Of a stretch of 16,593 nt of DNA, positions 6,888 to 14,837 are shown in pieces; the stretch's first letter is position 1, and every line of letters begins with the position of its first letter. Source of the stretch: MADRE2 sp964397015 (GTDB lineage: Bacteria; Desulfobacterota; Desulfobacteria; Desulfobacterales; Desulfobacteraceae); the NCBI GenBank assembly GCA_964397015.1, contig CAYNHL010000081.1, positions 1 through 16,593 on the forward strand, written 5' to 3'. The notes under the pieces are model-generated. The model was not told the origin of the DNA, made no database searches, and worked only from the letters and a program-made list of their open reading frames with translations. The position numbers and the translations under genes are program-made.

Positions 6888-7820
6888 CTATAGCTGCGGC
6901 CTGGGAAGGACCCCGGCACGCTCGGCAATTTCGGGCACCTTGTGCTCCCATTCAATGGCCATGAGATGTACACCGGCCACTCCCGGCATTTCCTTGAATT
7001 CTTCGATCTGTTCAAGGGCGAACCGGATGCCTTCCTCGGCCTGGTCTTTTTTATCCACACCCTTGAGCCTCTTGATCAACTCGTCCGGAATGTCCATCCC
7101 GGGAACGAATTTTTTCATGAAATTGGCCATGCCCGCATTTTTCATCGGAGTCACCCCGGCCAGAATATAGCATTTTTTATCAAGCCCCATGTCCACGACC
7201 TTTTTCATGAAATCCCTGAATTTTTCCATATTGAAAATACACTGGGTCTGAATAAAATCAGCGCCGGCATTTATCTTGCTCGAAAGCCTGTAGACCCTAT
7301 ACTCATAAGGATCGGCAAACGGGTTGCAGGCCGCTCCTATAAACATTTTCGGCGCCACATCGATCTCTTCGTCATTCATGAAAAGACCCTCGTCCCGCAT
7401 CTTTTTCACCAGGGCGATCAACTGCATGGAATCGATGTCATGTACATTTTTGGCCTGGGGGTGATTGCCAAAGGTCTGGTGATCGCCTGAAAGGCAGAGC
7501 ATGTTGCGCACCCCGAGGGCATAGGCCCCCAGGATATCACTGGACATGGCCAGGCGGTTGCGGTCGCGGCAGACCATCTGGAAATTGGGTTCGAGCCCTT
7601 CCTGGATCATAAGAACCGAACCTGCCAGGGACGACATCCTGACAACGGCTGTCTGGTTGTCCGTCACGTTTACCGCGTCCACGTTATTTTTCAGATATTG
7701 AAATTTATCTTTCAGATGCGCCGCATTGGCGCCCTTGGGAGGGCCGCACTCCCCGGTGAATGCGAAGTGTCCGGCTGCCAGGACCTTTTCCAGATTACTG
7801 CCTGATTTGAGCTCACTCAT
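6888..7820 (-). CDS. metF: Methylenetetrahydrofolate reductase, catalytic subunit MetF
   Basis: The 310-residue flavoprotein interconverts 5,10-methylene- and 5-methyl-tetrahydrofolate in the methyl branch of the Wood-Ljungdahl pathway. Family marks are the FTGECGPPKG strand with the catalytic-type Glu24, the VNVTDNQ motif, the CRDRNRLAMSSDILGAYALG helix, the LSGDH loop and a late (F)IQTQCIFN strand. It is the short MetF form, lacking the C-terminal regulatory domain of eukaryotic enzymes. Such forms in anaerobes work with the zinc protein MetV, which is encoded just upstream (32 bases). The start at 7820 is preceded by AAGGAGAG. In Moorella the homologous MetFV binds HdrABC-MvhD, and all those subunits are encoded here. 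In a sulfate reducer the reaction could run oxidatively from methyl-THF; direction cannot be read from sequence. Confidence 0.95.
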   Translation of the reverse strand: MSELKSGSNLEKVLAAGHFAFTGECGPPKGANAAHLKDKFQYLKNNVDAVNVTDNQTAVVRMSSLAGSVLMIQEGLEPNFQMVCRDRNRLAMSSDILGAYALGVRNMLCLSGDHQTFGNHPQAKNVHDIDSMQLIALVKKMRDEGLFMNDEEIDVAPKMFIGAACNPFADPYEYRVYRLSSKINAGADFIQTQCIFNMEKFRDFMKKVVDMGLDKKCYILAGVTPMKNAGMANFMKKFVPGMDIPDELIKRLKGVDKKDQAEEGIRFALEQIEEFKEMPGVAGVHLMAIEWEHKVPEIAERAGVLPRPQL

Positions 7821-7852
7821 TCTGGCTCTCCTTTATACCTTGATATGGTTCT

Positions 7853-8530
7853 CTATATATTCCCCTGGACCAGTTCTTCCCTGATGCTTCTCCTGGGACC
7901 GCCATCCCTTGCCGGACGCCAGTCCTTGAAAGGCTTGACAGCCATCAGGTCCTCGATTTTTCCCTGTGCCAGTTTACGGGTCACGATGGTATCCCAGATA
8001 CACACGGTGTCCTTGTTGACTTCGCAGACTCCGTTGGATGAACCTCCGCAGGGACCGTGAAGAAGACTTTTGGCGCACCTTGCAATGGGACACACTCCCG
8101 AAAAAAGATGAATGCCGCAGGAACCGCAGCCTGCGCAACGCTCTTCCCATACCCCGTGTTCGGTCGCTCCCCCGAAAAATGTCGTATTCACCCCTGGATA
8201 AAACACCTGGTCTTTGTACATTTCAGATAAAAACTGGGGCCCCACACCGCAGGCCATTGAAATAACGGCATCATAGTCGTTAATTGTTTCAGAAAGCTGT
8301 GCAACATACTCGTTGTCGCACTGGCGCTCTATAACACAGGTGTCGATATCGATCGGGTTTTCAGCCTTTTTTCTGGCGATGCGCATGGATGAAGCCAGGA
8401 CCTCTACCTCCTTGAGTCCTCCTACATTACACACCGTGACGCATCCCTTGCACCCTGCAATGAGAATTTTTCTGCTGTTCTCCACCATGGACATGATTTC
8501 CGACAGAGATTTGCGATCTGCAACTATCAT
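7853..8530 (-). CDS. metV: Methylenetetrahydrofolate reductase partner subunit MetV
   Basis: The 225-residue MetV-type protein ('methylene-THF reductase C-terminal domain') partners MetF in acetogens and other anaerobes. Its N-terminal half begins with a Rossmann-like KILIAGCKGCVTVCNVGG segment. The C-terminal half is cysteine-rich: ERCAGCGSCG, C-P-I-A-R-C-A-K and HGPCGGSSNGVCE, a pattern expected to bind zinc and/or an Fe-S cluster. The HGPCGG-x-x-x-G-x-C block is a strong family signature. It is thought to hold MetF and connect it to its electron-transfer partners. The ATG at 8530 has GGGG-TGAATC before it. The 90-base gap to mvhD upstream is larger than other gaps in the run and contains no terminator or clear promoter that I can see. 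Confidence 0.92.
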   Translation of the reverse strand: MIVADRKSLSEIMSMVENSRKILIAGCKGCVTVCNVGGLKEVEVLASSMRIARKKAENPIDIDTCVIERQCDNEYVAQLSETINDYDAVISMACGVGPQFLSEMYKDQVFYPGVNTTFFGGATEHGVWEERCAGCGSCGIHLFSGVCPIARCAKSLLHGPCGGSSNGVCEVNKDTVCIWDTIVTRKLAQGKIEDLMAVKPFKDWRPARDGGPRRSIREELVQGNI

Positions 8531-8620
8531 GATTCACCCCTATCTATTGGGATCAAAGCTGCCCGCTGTTGAAATCCGGCAGGCCGTTCATTGATCGTTA
8601 ACAATATTTTGAGCCAGGCT

Positions 8621-9046
8621 TCAGGCCGCCTGGCTGTCCTTGACCGGAGTCGGACCCAGCTGCCTTATTATGCCGGCCATTTCATCGGCAATTTCGGCAA
8701 ACCGTGCGCCCTGGGCGGAAGACAGGTTGTACATGGCCACCCGTTCCGGTTCCACCCCGATTTCCTCAAGTATTCTTTTGACATACCTGACCTTTTTCGC
8801 GGCTTTTAAATTGCCGGAAATATAATGACATTCACCCTCCAGGCAGCCGGCCACGTAAACACCGTCCGCACCGTCCTCAATGGCATTGAGCAGGTGAATG
8901 ATATCGACACGGCCGGTGCAGGGCACCTGGATGATCTTTATATCAGCCGAATAGGAAAGTCTCATGGAACCTGCCAGGTCCCCTGCGGCATACGCTCAGT
9001 ACTGGCAGCAGAAAGCAATTATCCGGGGTTCAAATTCCTGGGTCAT
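8621..9046 (-). CDS. mvhD: MvhD/HdrA-partner [2Fe-2S] subunit, selenoprotein
   Basis: The full gene runs from the ATG at 9046 (GGAGG eight bases upstream) through an in-frame TGA at 8998-8996 to TGA 8623-8621, giving 141 residues, the normal MvhD length. The N-terminus reads M-T-Q-E-F-E-P-R-I-I-A-F-C13-C14-Q-Y-U17-A-Y-A-A-G-D-L-A-G, matching the FCCNWCxYxxADLAG motif of MvhD with Sec in place of the third Cys. Further cysteines C43 (VPCTGR), C68 and C73 (GCLEGECHY) complete the MvhD pattern. Known family: MvhD carries a [2Fe-2S] cluster linking a hydrogenase or dehydrogenase to HdrA, and Sec-containing D subunits (VhuD) are established in methanogens. A stem-loop at 8982-8966 fits a SECIS. 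Starting at the ATG at 8965 would drop the first 27 residues and this metal-binding motif. It sits 41 bases downstream of the HdrA fusion. Confidence 0.92.
8966..8982 (-). promoter_or_regulatory. Putative SECIS stem-loop of mvhD
   Basis: Starting 16 bases after the first base of the UGA (8998), GGGACC pairs with GGUUCC (six pairs, one G-U) around the five-base loop UGGCA. Distance and small G-containing apical loop match bacterial SECIS elements read by SelB within the coding region. The same core, CC-UGGNA-GG, occurs after the UGA of hdrCB. This is hand-folded and not energy-scored. Confidence 0.65.
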
Positions 9047-9087
9047 TTGGTCAACCTCCGTTCATCCATAGTAAAATATATGGGCTG

Positions 9088-12000
9088 TCATGCGGACAAC
9101 CGGTTAAAAAGAGCGTCGGTCTTGGCCATGATCTGCCTGTCGGTAAAATGGTTCAGGCTGATTGCCCGGCCCGGGCATTCACCCACGCAGGCGCCGCACC
9201 CATGGCACTTGACTGCATCGATCACTGCATATCCGTCTTCATGTATATAAGGAACCTCATAAGGGCAGGTCCTTACACAGGTCAGGCAGACAGCGCATTT
9301 ATCCTGATCCACATTTGCAACGATCCCTCCCACCATCAGTGAATCCTTTGAAAGAATGGTCATGGCCCTCGATACAGCGGCCCATGCCTGGGAGATGCTT
9401 TCTTCGACCGGCTTGGGATAATGGGCAAGGCCTGCCACGAAAAGACCGTCAGAGGAAAAATCCACCGGCCGCAGCTTGGCATGAGCCTCGACCAGGAATC
9501 CCTCGCTGTTCACGGGCACCTTGAACTGTTCAAACAAAGTTCTATTAGCTGAAGGCACAACCCCTGAAGCCAGGACCACCAGGTCCGGGTAGATCTGTAC
9601 CGGCATTTCAAGGACATGGTCTGTCACTGACAATTCCAGGCGGCCCTCGCTGTTCCTCTTTAATTCCGGCATCCTCTCCAGGTCGTACCGGATGAACAGT
9701 ACACCCAGGGATCTTGCTTCCATGTAGAGATCCTCCCTGAATCCGTAAGACCTTATATCCCTGTATATGACATACACCTTTTTGCGCCGGTCTTTCTTTT
9801 TCAAAGCGACAGCACTCTTGAGGCTGTGGGTGCAGCAGATCTTACTGCAGTAAGGATTTTCGTCATTGCGTGACCCCACGCACTGGATAAACACCACCGA
9901 CCGGGCCTTGTCAATCCGGCTGTCCTTTTCCCTGAAAGCCGCATCCATATCCAGGTGAGTCAGTACATCCGGATCTTCGCCGTACAGGTATTCACTGGGT
10001 TTGTACTCCATACCGCCGGTGGCCAGGATTGCCGCCCCGTGCTCTATCACCTGTTCTTTTTCATTGCTGTTGTGCCTGACAGTGGTGGTAAAATTTCCCA
10101 TGGAGCCGGTGGTCTTTTTCACCTGGGCATCCAGATACAAAGTTATCTCTTCACTGGCCTCTATTCTTTTTTCCAGGTCTGCCAGGTAGGACTGGATATC
10201 CTCACCCTGCCAGGTCGTATTCAACTGTTTTGCAACACCGCCCAGGGACCGGGTTTTTTCAACCAGGTGAACCTCGACCCCCTGGTCGGCTGCCCGCAGG
10301 GCGGCTTCCATGCCCGCGACTCCGCCCCCGATGATGAGCATCGCTTTTTTGATATCCAGGCTGACCTGGTGCAGGGGTTCCACAAGGGCTGCTTTGGCCA
10401 CGGCCATTCGGACCAGGTCTTTGGCCTTCTGCGTGGCACGTTCAGGATCATTCATGTGCACCCATGTATTCTGGTCCCGGATATTGGCCATCTCAAACAG
10501 GTATTTATTGAGCCCGGCATCCCGTATGGTTTCCTGGAACAACGGTTCATGGGTCCTTGGTGAACATGCCGCAACCACCACCCGGTTGATATTTTTTTCC
10601 TTCAATATCTGCTTCATGTTGTCCTGGGAATCCTGTGAACAGGTAAACAGTTTTTCCTCCACATTAACCACGTAAGGCAGGGTTTCAGCATATTTTCTCA
10701 CGGCTGGGACATCCGCGATACCACCGATATTGATTCCGCAGTTGCACACCCATACCCCGATCCTGGGCTCGCTTGTTGAAACATCGGTTTCGGGAGGCAA
10801 CTCCCGGGTCCGGGTCATCTGCCACCGGTGGTCCTTCATGATGGCGGAGGCGCTTGCAGCGGCCGCCGATGCCTCCATGACAGACGAGGGGATATCCTTG
10901 GGTTCCTGAAAGGCGCCGCAGACAAAAATACCCGGCCGGCTGGTCTGAACCGGCAACAGGTTGGATGTACCTGCAAATCCATGGGCATTGAGATCGATGC
11001 CTGTTTTGGCCGCAAACGCCTGTGCATCTTTCATGGGTGCCAGGCCGACGGACAGAACGACCATGTCAAACACTTCCTCGACTGTCCCGCCCGGCTCGGT
11101 GGCATACACTATCCGGTAAGTGTCTCCCGGTTCGGGGAATACCGAATGTATCCTGGAACGGACAAACCTGACACCGCTGTCATCTTCGGCCCTGATACTG
11201 TACTTGTCAAAATCCTTGCCATGGGTCCGCATGTCCATGAAAAAAATTGCGGTATCCAGGCTTCCTGAACTGTGTTCCTTGGCAATCACGGCCTGCTTGT
11301 TGGCATACATGCAGCAGACTCCGGAGCAATAGGCGTGGTCGCCTTTATTTATGTCCCGTGATCCCACGCACTGTATCCATGCGATTTTCCGGGGCTCCTT
11401 GTGATCGGACGGCCGGACCAGGTGGCCACTGTATGGGCCGGAGGCCGAAAGAATCCGCTCGAATTCGACGCTGGTAACCACGTTGGGGCTGTGGCCGTAA
11501 CAATATGAAACCATTTCTTTCGGGTTAAATGGTGTAAAGCCCGGGGCAAGGACAACAGCTCCCACGTTTATCATATGTGTTTTCGAAACCATGCCGTGAT
11601 CCACCGCATCGGCCAGGCAGGCACCCACACACTGCATGCATTCCGAACAATACCCGCAGTTAAGGCATCTTGCCGCTTCTTTTCTGCCTTCTTCACTGTC
11701 ATAACCGAGCTCGACCTCGTTGAAATTGCCGGCCCGGTTTTCAACAGGCAGTTCTGGCATTGCAAGCCTTTTTTGAGATGGCAATGCTTCGCTGACCGGC
11801 CGGAACACCGGATTTTCAGATTCTTTGACACCCCGGTCCCTCGTCATGTCCGCGCCTGTCAGGTACCGGTAAATGGATTCAGCCGCCTCCATTCCGGCTG
11901 CAATGGCTGAAATGGCTACACCGGGACCAGTCTGCACATCGCCCCCGGCAAAGACCCCCTCCCGGTCCGTGGCATAAGTGACCGGATCCACGCGGGTGGT

Positions 12001-13527
12001 TCCCCACTTTGTGAAGGTTATGCCTTCATCCGCTTCAATTCCGGTCAGGTCCGGCCGCTGGCCTATGGCCGGTATCAGCTGGTCGATCTCTACATCATAT
12101 TCACTTCCCGGAACAGGTACGGGCCGCCGCCTGCCTGATGCATCAGGCTCCCCGAGTTCCATTTTTATAATCCGGACAGCCTTGACTTTGTCCTTTTCTC
12201 CAATCACCTGCTGCGGGGCGGCCAGGTATTCTATTTTTACGCCCTCCTCTTCGGCCGCGCAGATTTCCTCTTCCCAGGCCGGCATCTCTTTGCGGGTACG
12301 CCTGTAAAACAGGGTAACCTCAACTGCGCCCAGTCTTACCGCCGAACGGGCGACATCGATTGCCACATTGCCGCCGCCGATGATCCCGACTTTTTTCCCG
12401 ACCCGGGTTGTGCCGGTCAGGTTCAGTTCCCTTAAAAAATCGACACCCTGGCGGACACCATCAAATGATTCACCCGGAATACCAAGCTCGATTCCCCTGT
12501 GTGCTCCCAGGCCCAGGAAAACGGCATCATACCCGTCGGCCATAAGGCTTTCAACGGTTATATCCCGGCCCATGCAGGTATTGCATTCAATGGAGACACC
12601 CAGGTTGGTGATCACCTCTATATCCTTGTCCAGCACATGGCGGGGCAGCCGGTGGGGAGGAATTCCCACCCTCAGCATACCGCCGGGTTCGGGTAAAGCT
12701 TCGAAAATCGTGGCGTCCACTCCTTTTCTGGCAAGGTGATAGGCAACCGACAACCCGGCAGGCCCGGACCCTATTACTGCCACCTTCTTCCCGATTTTAT
12801 CGGCACATACAACCTCGATCTGCCGCGGGTCAAAGGAATCTGCCGCCAGCCTTTTCAAGTCCCTTATGGCTACAGGAGCATCCTTTTCACAACGGCGGCA
12901 GGCATCTTCGCATTCATGGGGACAGATCCGGCCCAGAACCCCGGGAAGCGGCAGCTGTTCCATGATGATTTCAAGGGCGGTTTCAAACTTGCCTTCCTTG
13001 ACCATCTGTACATATCCCTGGACGTTCAGTCCTGCGGGACAAGCCAGGCGGCAGGGCGCCCTGTCTGTTTTTTCAATGGCATAAGCAGACGGCATGGCCT
13101 GGGGATACAGTTTGAACGCGGCTTTTTTTTCAGAGAGCCCTTCATCAAAATCACTGGGGAGATCAACGGGACAGATCTTGGCACACTCCCCGCATGCCGT
13201 GCATTTATCAAGGTCGACAAACCTGGGTTTTTCCACCACCTTGACATTGAAATCACCCTGAGTGCCTGAAACTGATTCAATTTCGCTCATGGTCATCAGT
13301 TCGATATTGAGATGCCGGCCGGCTTCGACCAGTTTCGGGGAAATGATGCACATGGAGCAGTCATTGGTCGGGAAGGTTTTGTCCAGCTGGGCCATTGTGC
13401 CGCCGATGGCGGTATCGTTGTCCACAAGGTAGACCAGGTAACCTGAATCCGCCAGATCCAGCGATGCCTGGATACCGGCTATGCCGGCTCCGACAACCAT
13501 TACAGCCCCTATTGCATTTTCGGCCAT
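9088..13527 (-). CDS. hdrA: HdrA-NfnB-HdrA fusion, flavin-based electron bifurcation subunit
   Basis: The 1479-residue cytoplasmic protein contains two HdrA modules and one NfnB/GltD-like oxidoreductase module. Residues 8-120: HdrA FAD-binding start (VVGAGIAG) and Cys cluster CTACGECAKICP. Residues 159-213: Cys-rich GltD-type N-domain. Residues 248-555: FAD and NAD(P)H Rossmann folds (VIGSGPAGLS 251-260; GIIGGGNVAID 381-391). Residues 621-637: CLNCGYCSECMQCVGAC. Residues 650-900: rest of the first HdrA, with CVGSR-x10-YCSGVCC. Residues 920-1055: HdrA N-terminal domain (VCNCGINIGG, AACSPRTHE). Residues 1063-1400: second HdrA (IIGGGVAGMEA; CVGSR...YCSKICC). Residues 1411-1453: two [4Fe-4S] motifs. 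HdrA is the bifurcating flavoprotein of Hdr complexes; the NfnB module supplies a likely NAD(P)H site. The start at 13527 has AAGGAGGG. It lies 15 bases after hdrCB. Confidence 0.93.
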   Translation of the reverse strand: MAENAIGAVMVVGAGIAGIQASLDLADSGYLVYLVDNDTAIGGTMAQLDKTFPTNDCSMCIISPKLVEAGRHLNIELMTMSEIESVSGTQGDFNVKVVEKPRFVDLDKCTACGECAKICPVDLPSDFDEGLSEKKAAFKLYPQAMPSAYAIEKTDRAPCRLACPAGLNVQGYVQMVKEGKFETALEIIMEQLPLPGVLGRICPHECEDACRRCEKDAPVAIRDLKRLAADSFDPRQIEVVCADKIGKKVAVIGSGPAGLSVAYHLARKGVDATIFEALPEPGGMLRVGIPPHRLPRHVLDKDIEVITNLGVSIECNTCMGRDITVESLMADGYDAVFLGLGAHRGIELGIPGESFDGVRQGVDFLRELNLTGTTRVGKKVGIIGGGNVAIDVARSAVRLGAVEVTLFYRRTRKEMPAWEEEICAAEEEGVKIEYLAAPQQVIGEKDKVKAVRIIKMELGEPDASGRRRPVPVPGSEYDVEIDQLIPAIGQRPDLTGIEADEGITFTKWGTTRVDPVTYATDREGVFAGGDVQTGPGVAISAIAAGMEAAESIYRYLTGADMTRDRGVKESENPVFRPVSEALPSQKRLAMPELPVENRAGNFNEVELGYDSEEGRKEAARCLNCGYCSECMQCVGACLADAVDHGMVSKTHMINVGAVVLAPGFTPFNPKEMVSYCYGHSPNVVTSVEFERILSASGPYSGHLVRPSDHKEPRKIAWIQCVGSRDINKGDHAYCSGVCCMYANKQAVIAKEHSSGSLDTAIFFMDMRTHGKDFDKYSIRAEDDSGVRFVRSRIHSVFPEPGDTYRIVYATEPGGTVEEVFDMVVLSVGLAPMKDAQAFAAKTGIDLNAHGFAGTSNLLPVQTSRPGIFVCGAFQEPKDIPSSVMEASAAAASASAIMKDHRWQMTRTRELPPETDVSTSEPRIGVWVCNCGINIGGIADVPAVRKYAETLPYVVNVEEKLFTCSQDSQDNMKQILKEKNINRVVVAACSPRTHEPLFQETIRDAGLNKYLFEMANIRDQNTWVHMNDPERATQKAKDLVRMAVAKAALVEPLHQVSLDIKKAMLIIGGGVAGMEAALRAADQGVEVHLVEKTRSLGGVAKQLNTTWQGEDIQSYLADLEKRIEASEEITLYLDAQVKKTTGSMGNFTTTVRHNSNEKEQVIEHGAAILATGGMEYKPSEYLYGEDPDVLTHLDMDAAFREKDSRIDKARSVVFIQCVGSRNDENPYCSKICCTHSLKSAVALKKKDRRKKVYVIYRDIRSYGFREDLYMEARSLGVLFIRYDLERMPELKRNSEGRLELSVTDHVLEMPVQIYPDLVVLASGVVPSANRTLFEQFKVPVNSEGFLVEAHAKLRPVDFSSDGLFVAGLAHYPKPVEESISQAWAAVSRAMTILSKDSLMVGGIVANVDQDKCAVCLTCVRTCPYEVPYIHEDGYAVIDAVKCHGCGACVGECPGRAISLNHFTDRQIMAKTDALFNRLSA

Positions 13528-13542
13528 TTCAATCCCTCCTTA

Positions 13543-14829
13543 TTATAACCCGACATCTGCCAGATCAGGTCCAAGATAGGTTCGCTCCTCTTCTCCCAGT
13601 ACCCCCATGGCCAGGCAGAGAATGGTCCACAGGTGAACCACGTGATATGACCCGCCGTAAAACTCGCAGATATCTTCTATCTGTCCGTGGCAATTGTGGC
13701 AGGGGGCTATGACGTACCTGGCGCCGGTTTTCATTACCTGATCAAACTTGACCTTTCCGTATGCCCTTCGCTGTTCCGGCATGCCGGCCTGCAACGCGCC
13801 GCCGCCGCCGCCGCAGCAGAAATTATTGGACCTGTTCGGCACCATGTCGATGAAATTCTCTTCTCCCACTGCGGCCTTGACCACGAACCGCAGATCATTG
13901 ACAATTTTATCCGTTCCTATTTTCCTGGCAATATTACAGGGGTCCTGGACCGTAAAAGGAATTTTCAGGTCCCTGTTCCAGTCTGAATTGACCTTGAGTT
14001 TCCCCTCCCTGATCCATTGGGCGTACAATTCGATGATGGTGGTAAGTTCAAATTTATGAGGGATATTGAACCTGCGCAATCCTTCCAGGATCGCATAGTA
14101 GGAATGCCCTCACTCAGTATTGACCACCAGCGGGCTTTTCAGGGTATTGTCAATGTGAAGGGTAAATTCTTCGATAATATATTTCCATCCTTCTTCATCG
14201 GCAAGGAACATGCAGTAATTCTCACCGGCCCACATCACTGACGGATAGGTCCAGTCCGCACCTACGGAATGAAGGATTTTCCACAACGGACCCAGCTCCT
14301 CCGGTTCCGTGACCGGCTCCCGGGAATTCTGGTTCAGCACCATCATGGCACCCGCCCGGTCCACGGTGACCGAAAGATCCTTGAAACCATGATAGACTTC
14401 CTGGATCTCTTCTGCCACATCCTCCACCGTAAAGATGAAATCCTCCTTGGGTACCCCCATGGCACTGCCCGATCGGATATGCTGGTCGCACGAACCCAAT
14501 ATACCCTTGGGACGTTTTTCCCTTGGGATACTTCGCCTGACATTGTATATCAGCTGGGGAATGGCTATATTCATGGGGCAGACACTCTGGCACCTGCCGC
14601 ACATGGTGCACACCCATGCCCAGGGTGTCTTTTTCACCTCTTCATCCATCCCCAGCAGCAGCATCCGCAAAAGTTTCCTGGGATCCATGTCATATTGCTC
14701 AGACGCGGGACATCCTCCAGTACAGGTGCCGCAGGTCAGGCACAAATCAAAATTAGCCGTAGGCATCCGGTGGAGGACCTCGTCCTTGAAGTCACATGCC
14801 AGGTCATCCACCTGTAGTGCTTGCACCAT
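13543..14829 (-). CDS. HdrC-HdrB fusion (HdrD/DsrK-like) Fe-S protein, selenoprotein
   Basis: The gene is read as one 428-codon frame from the ATG at 14829 (GGGGG upstream), through an in-frame TGA at 14112-14110 (codon 240), to the stop at 13543. Residues 30-40 and 74-84 are two ferredoxin-type [4Fe-4S] motifs (CLTCGTCTGGC; CTMCGRCQSVC), the HdrC part. Residues 298-380 form one CCG domain, C298-x39-C338-C339-x37-C377-x2-C380, the noncubane [4Fe-4S] site of HdrB/HdrD. The TGA falls in NTE-U-GHSYYA, where HdrD/DsrK-type proteins have (T)ECGH, so Sec240 replaces a conserved Cys. Both flanks stay in frame and read like one family, and a stem-loop follows the UGA, so recoding is far likelier than a mutation. 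Without recoding it appears as two genes (14829-14110 and 14079-13543). It should pass electrons between HdrA and its partner or substrate. Confidence 0.88.
14076..14094 (-). promoter_or_regulatory. Putative SECIS stem-loop of hdrCB
   Basis: Beginning 18 bases after the first base of the UGA (14112), GCGAUCC pairs with GGAUUGC (seven pairs, one G-U) around the loop UGGAA. The loop lies about 25 bases past the UGA, where bacterial SECIS loops are found. Loop and closing pairs nearly match the mvhD element. Hand-folded only. Confidence 0.72.
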
Positions 14830-14837
14830 GTTTCCCC

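Noticed and set aside
8621..8965. mvhD starting at the ATG at 8965
   Set aside because: It would lack the FeS-binding N-terminus and has no good ribosome site; the start at 9046 has GGAGG and gives normal length with Sec.
9955..13269. Several plus-strand ORFs of 70-200 residues opposite the HdrA fusion
   Set aside because: Their translations show no motifs and the minus-strand frame is fully accounted for by HdrA/NfnB signatures.
14079..14112. hdrCB split into two genes or a pseudogene by the TGA
   Set aside because: Frame is kept, motifs are intact on both sides, the interrupted codon is a conserved Cys position and a SECIS-like hairpin follows; a second operon gene shows the same pattern.
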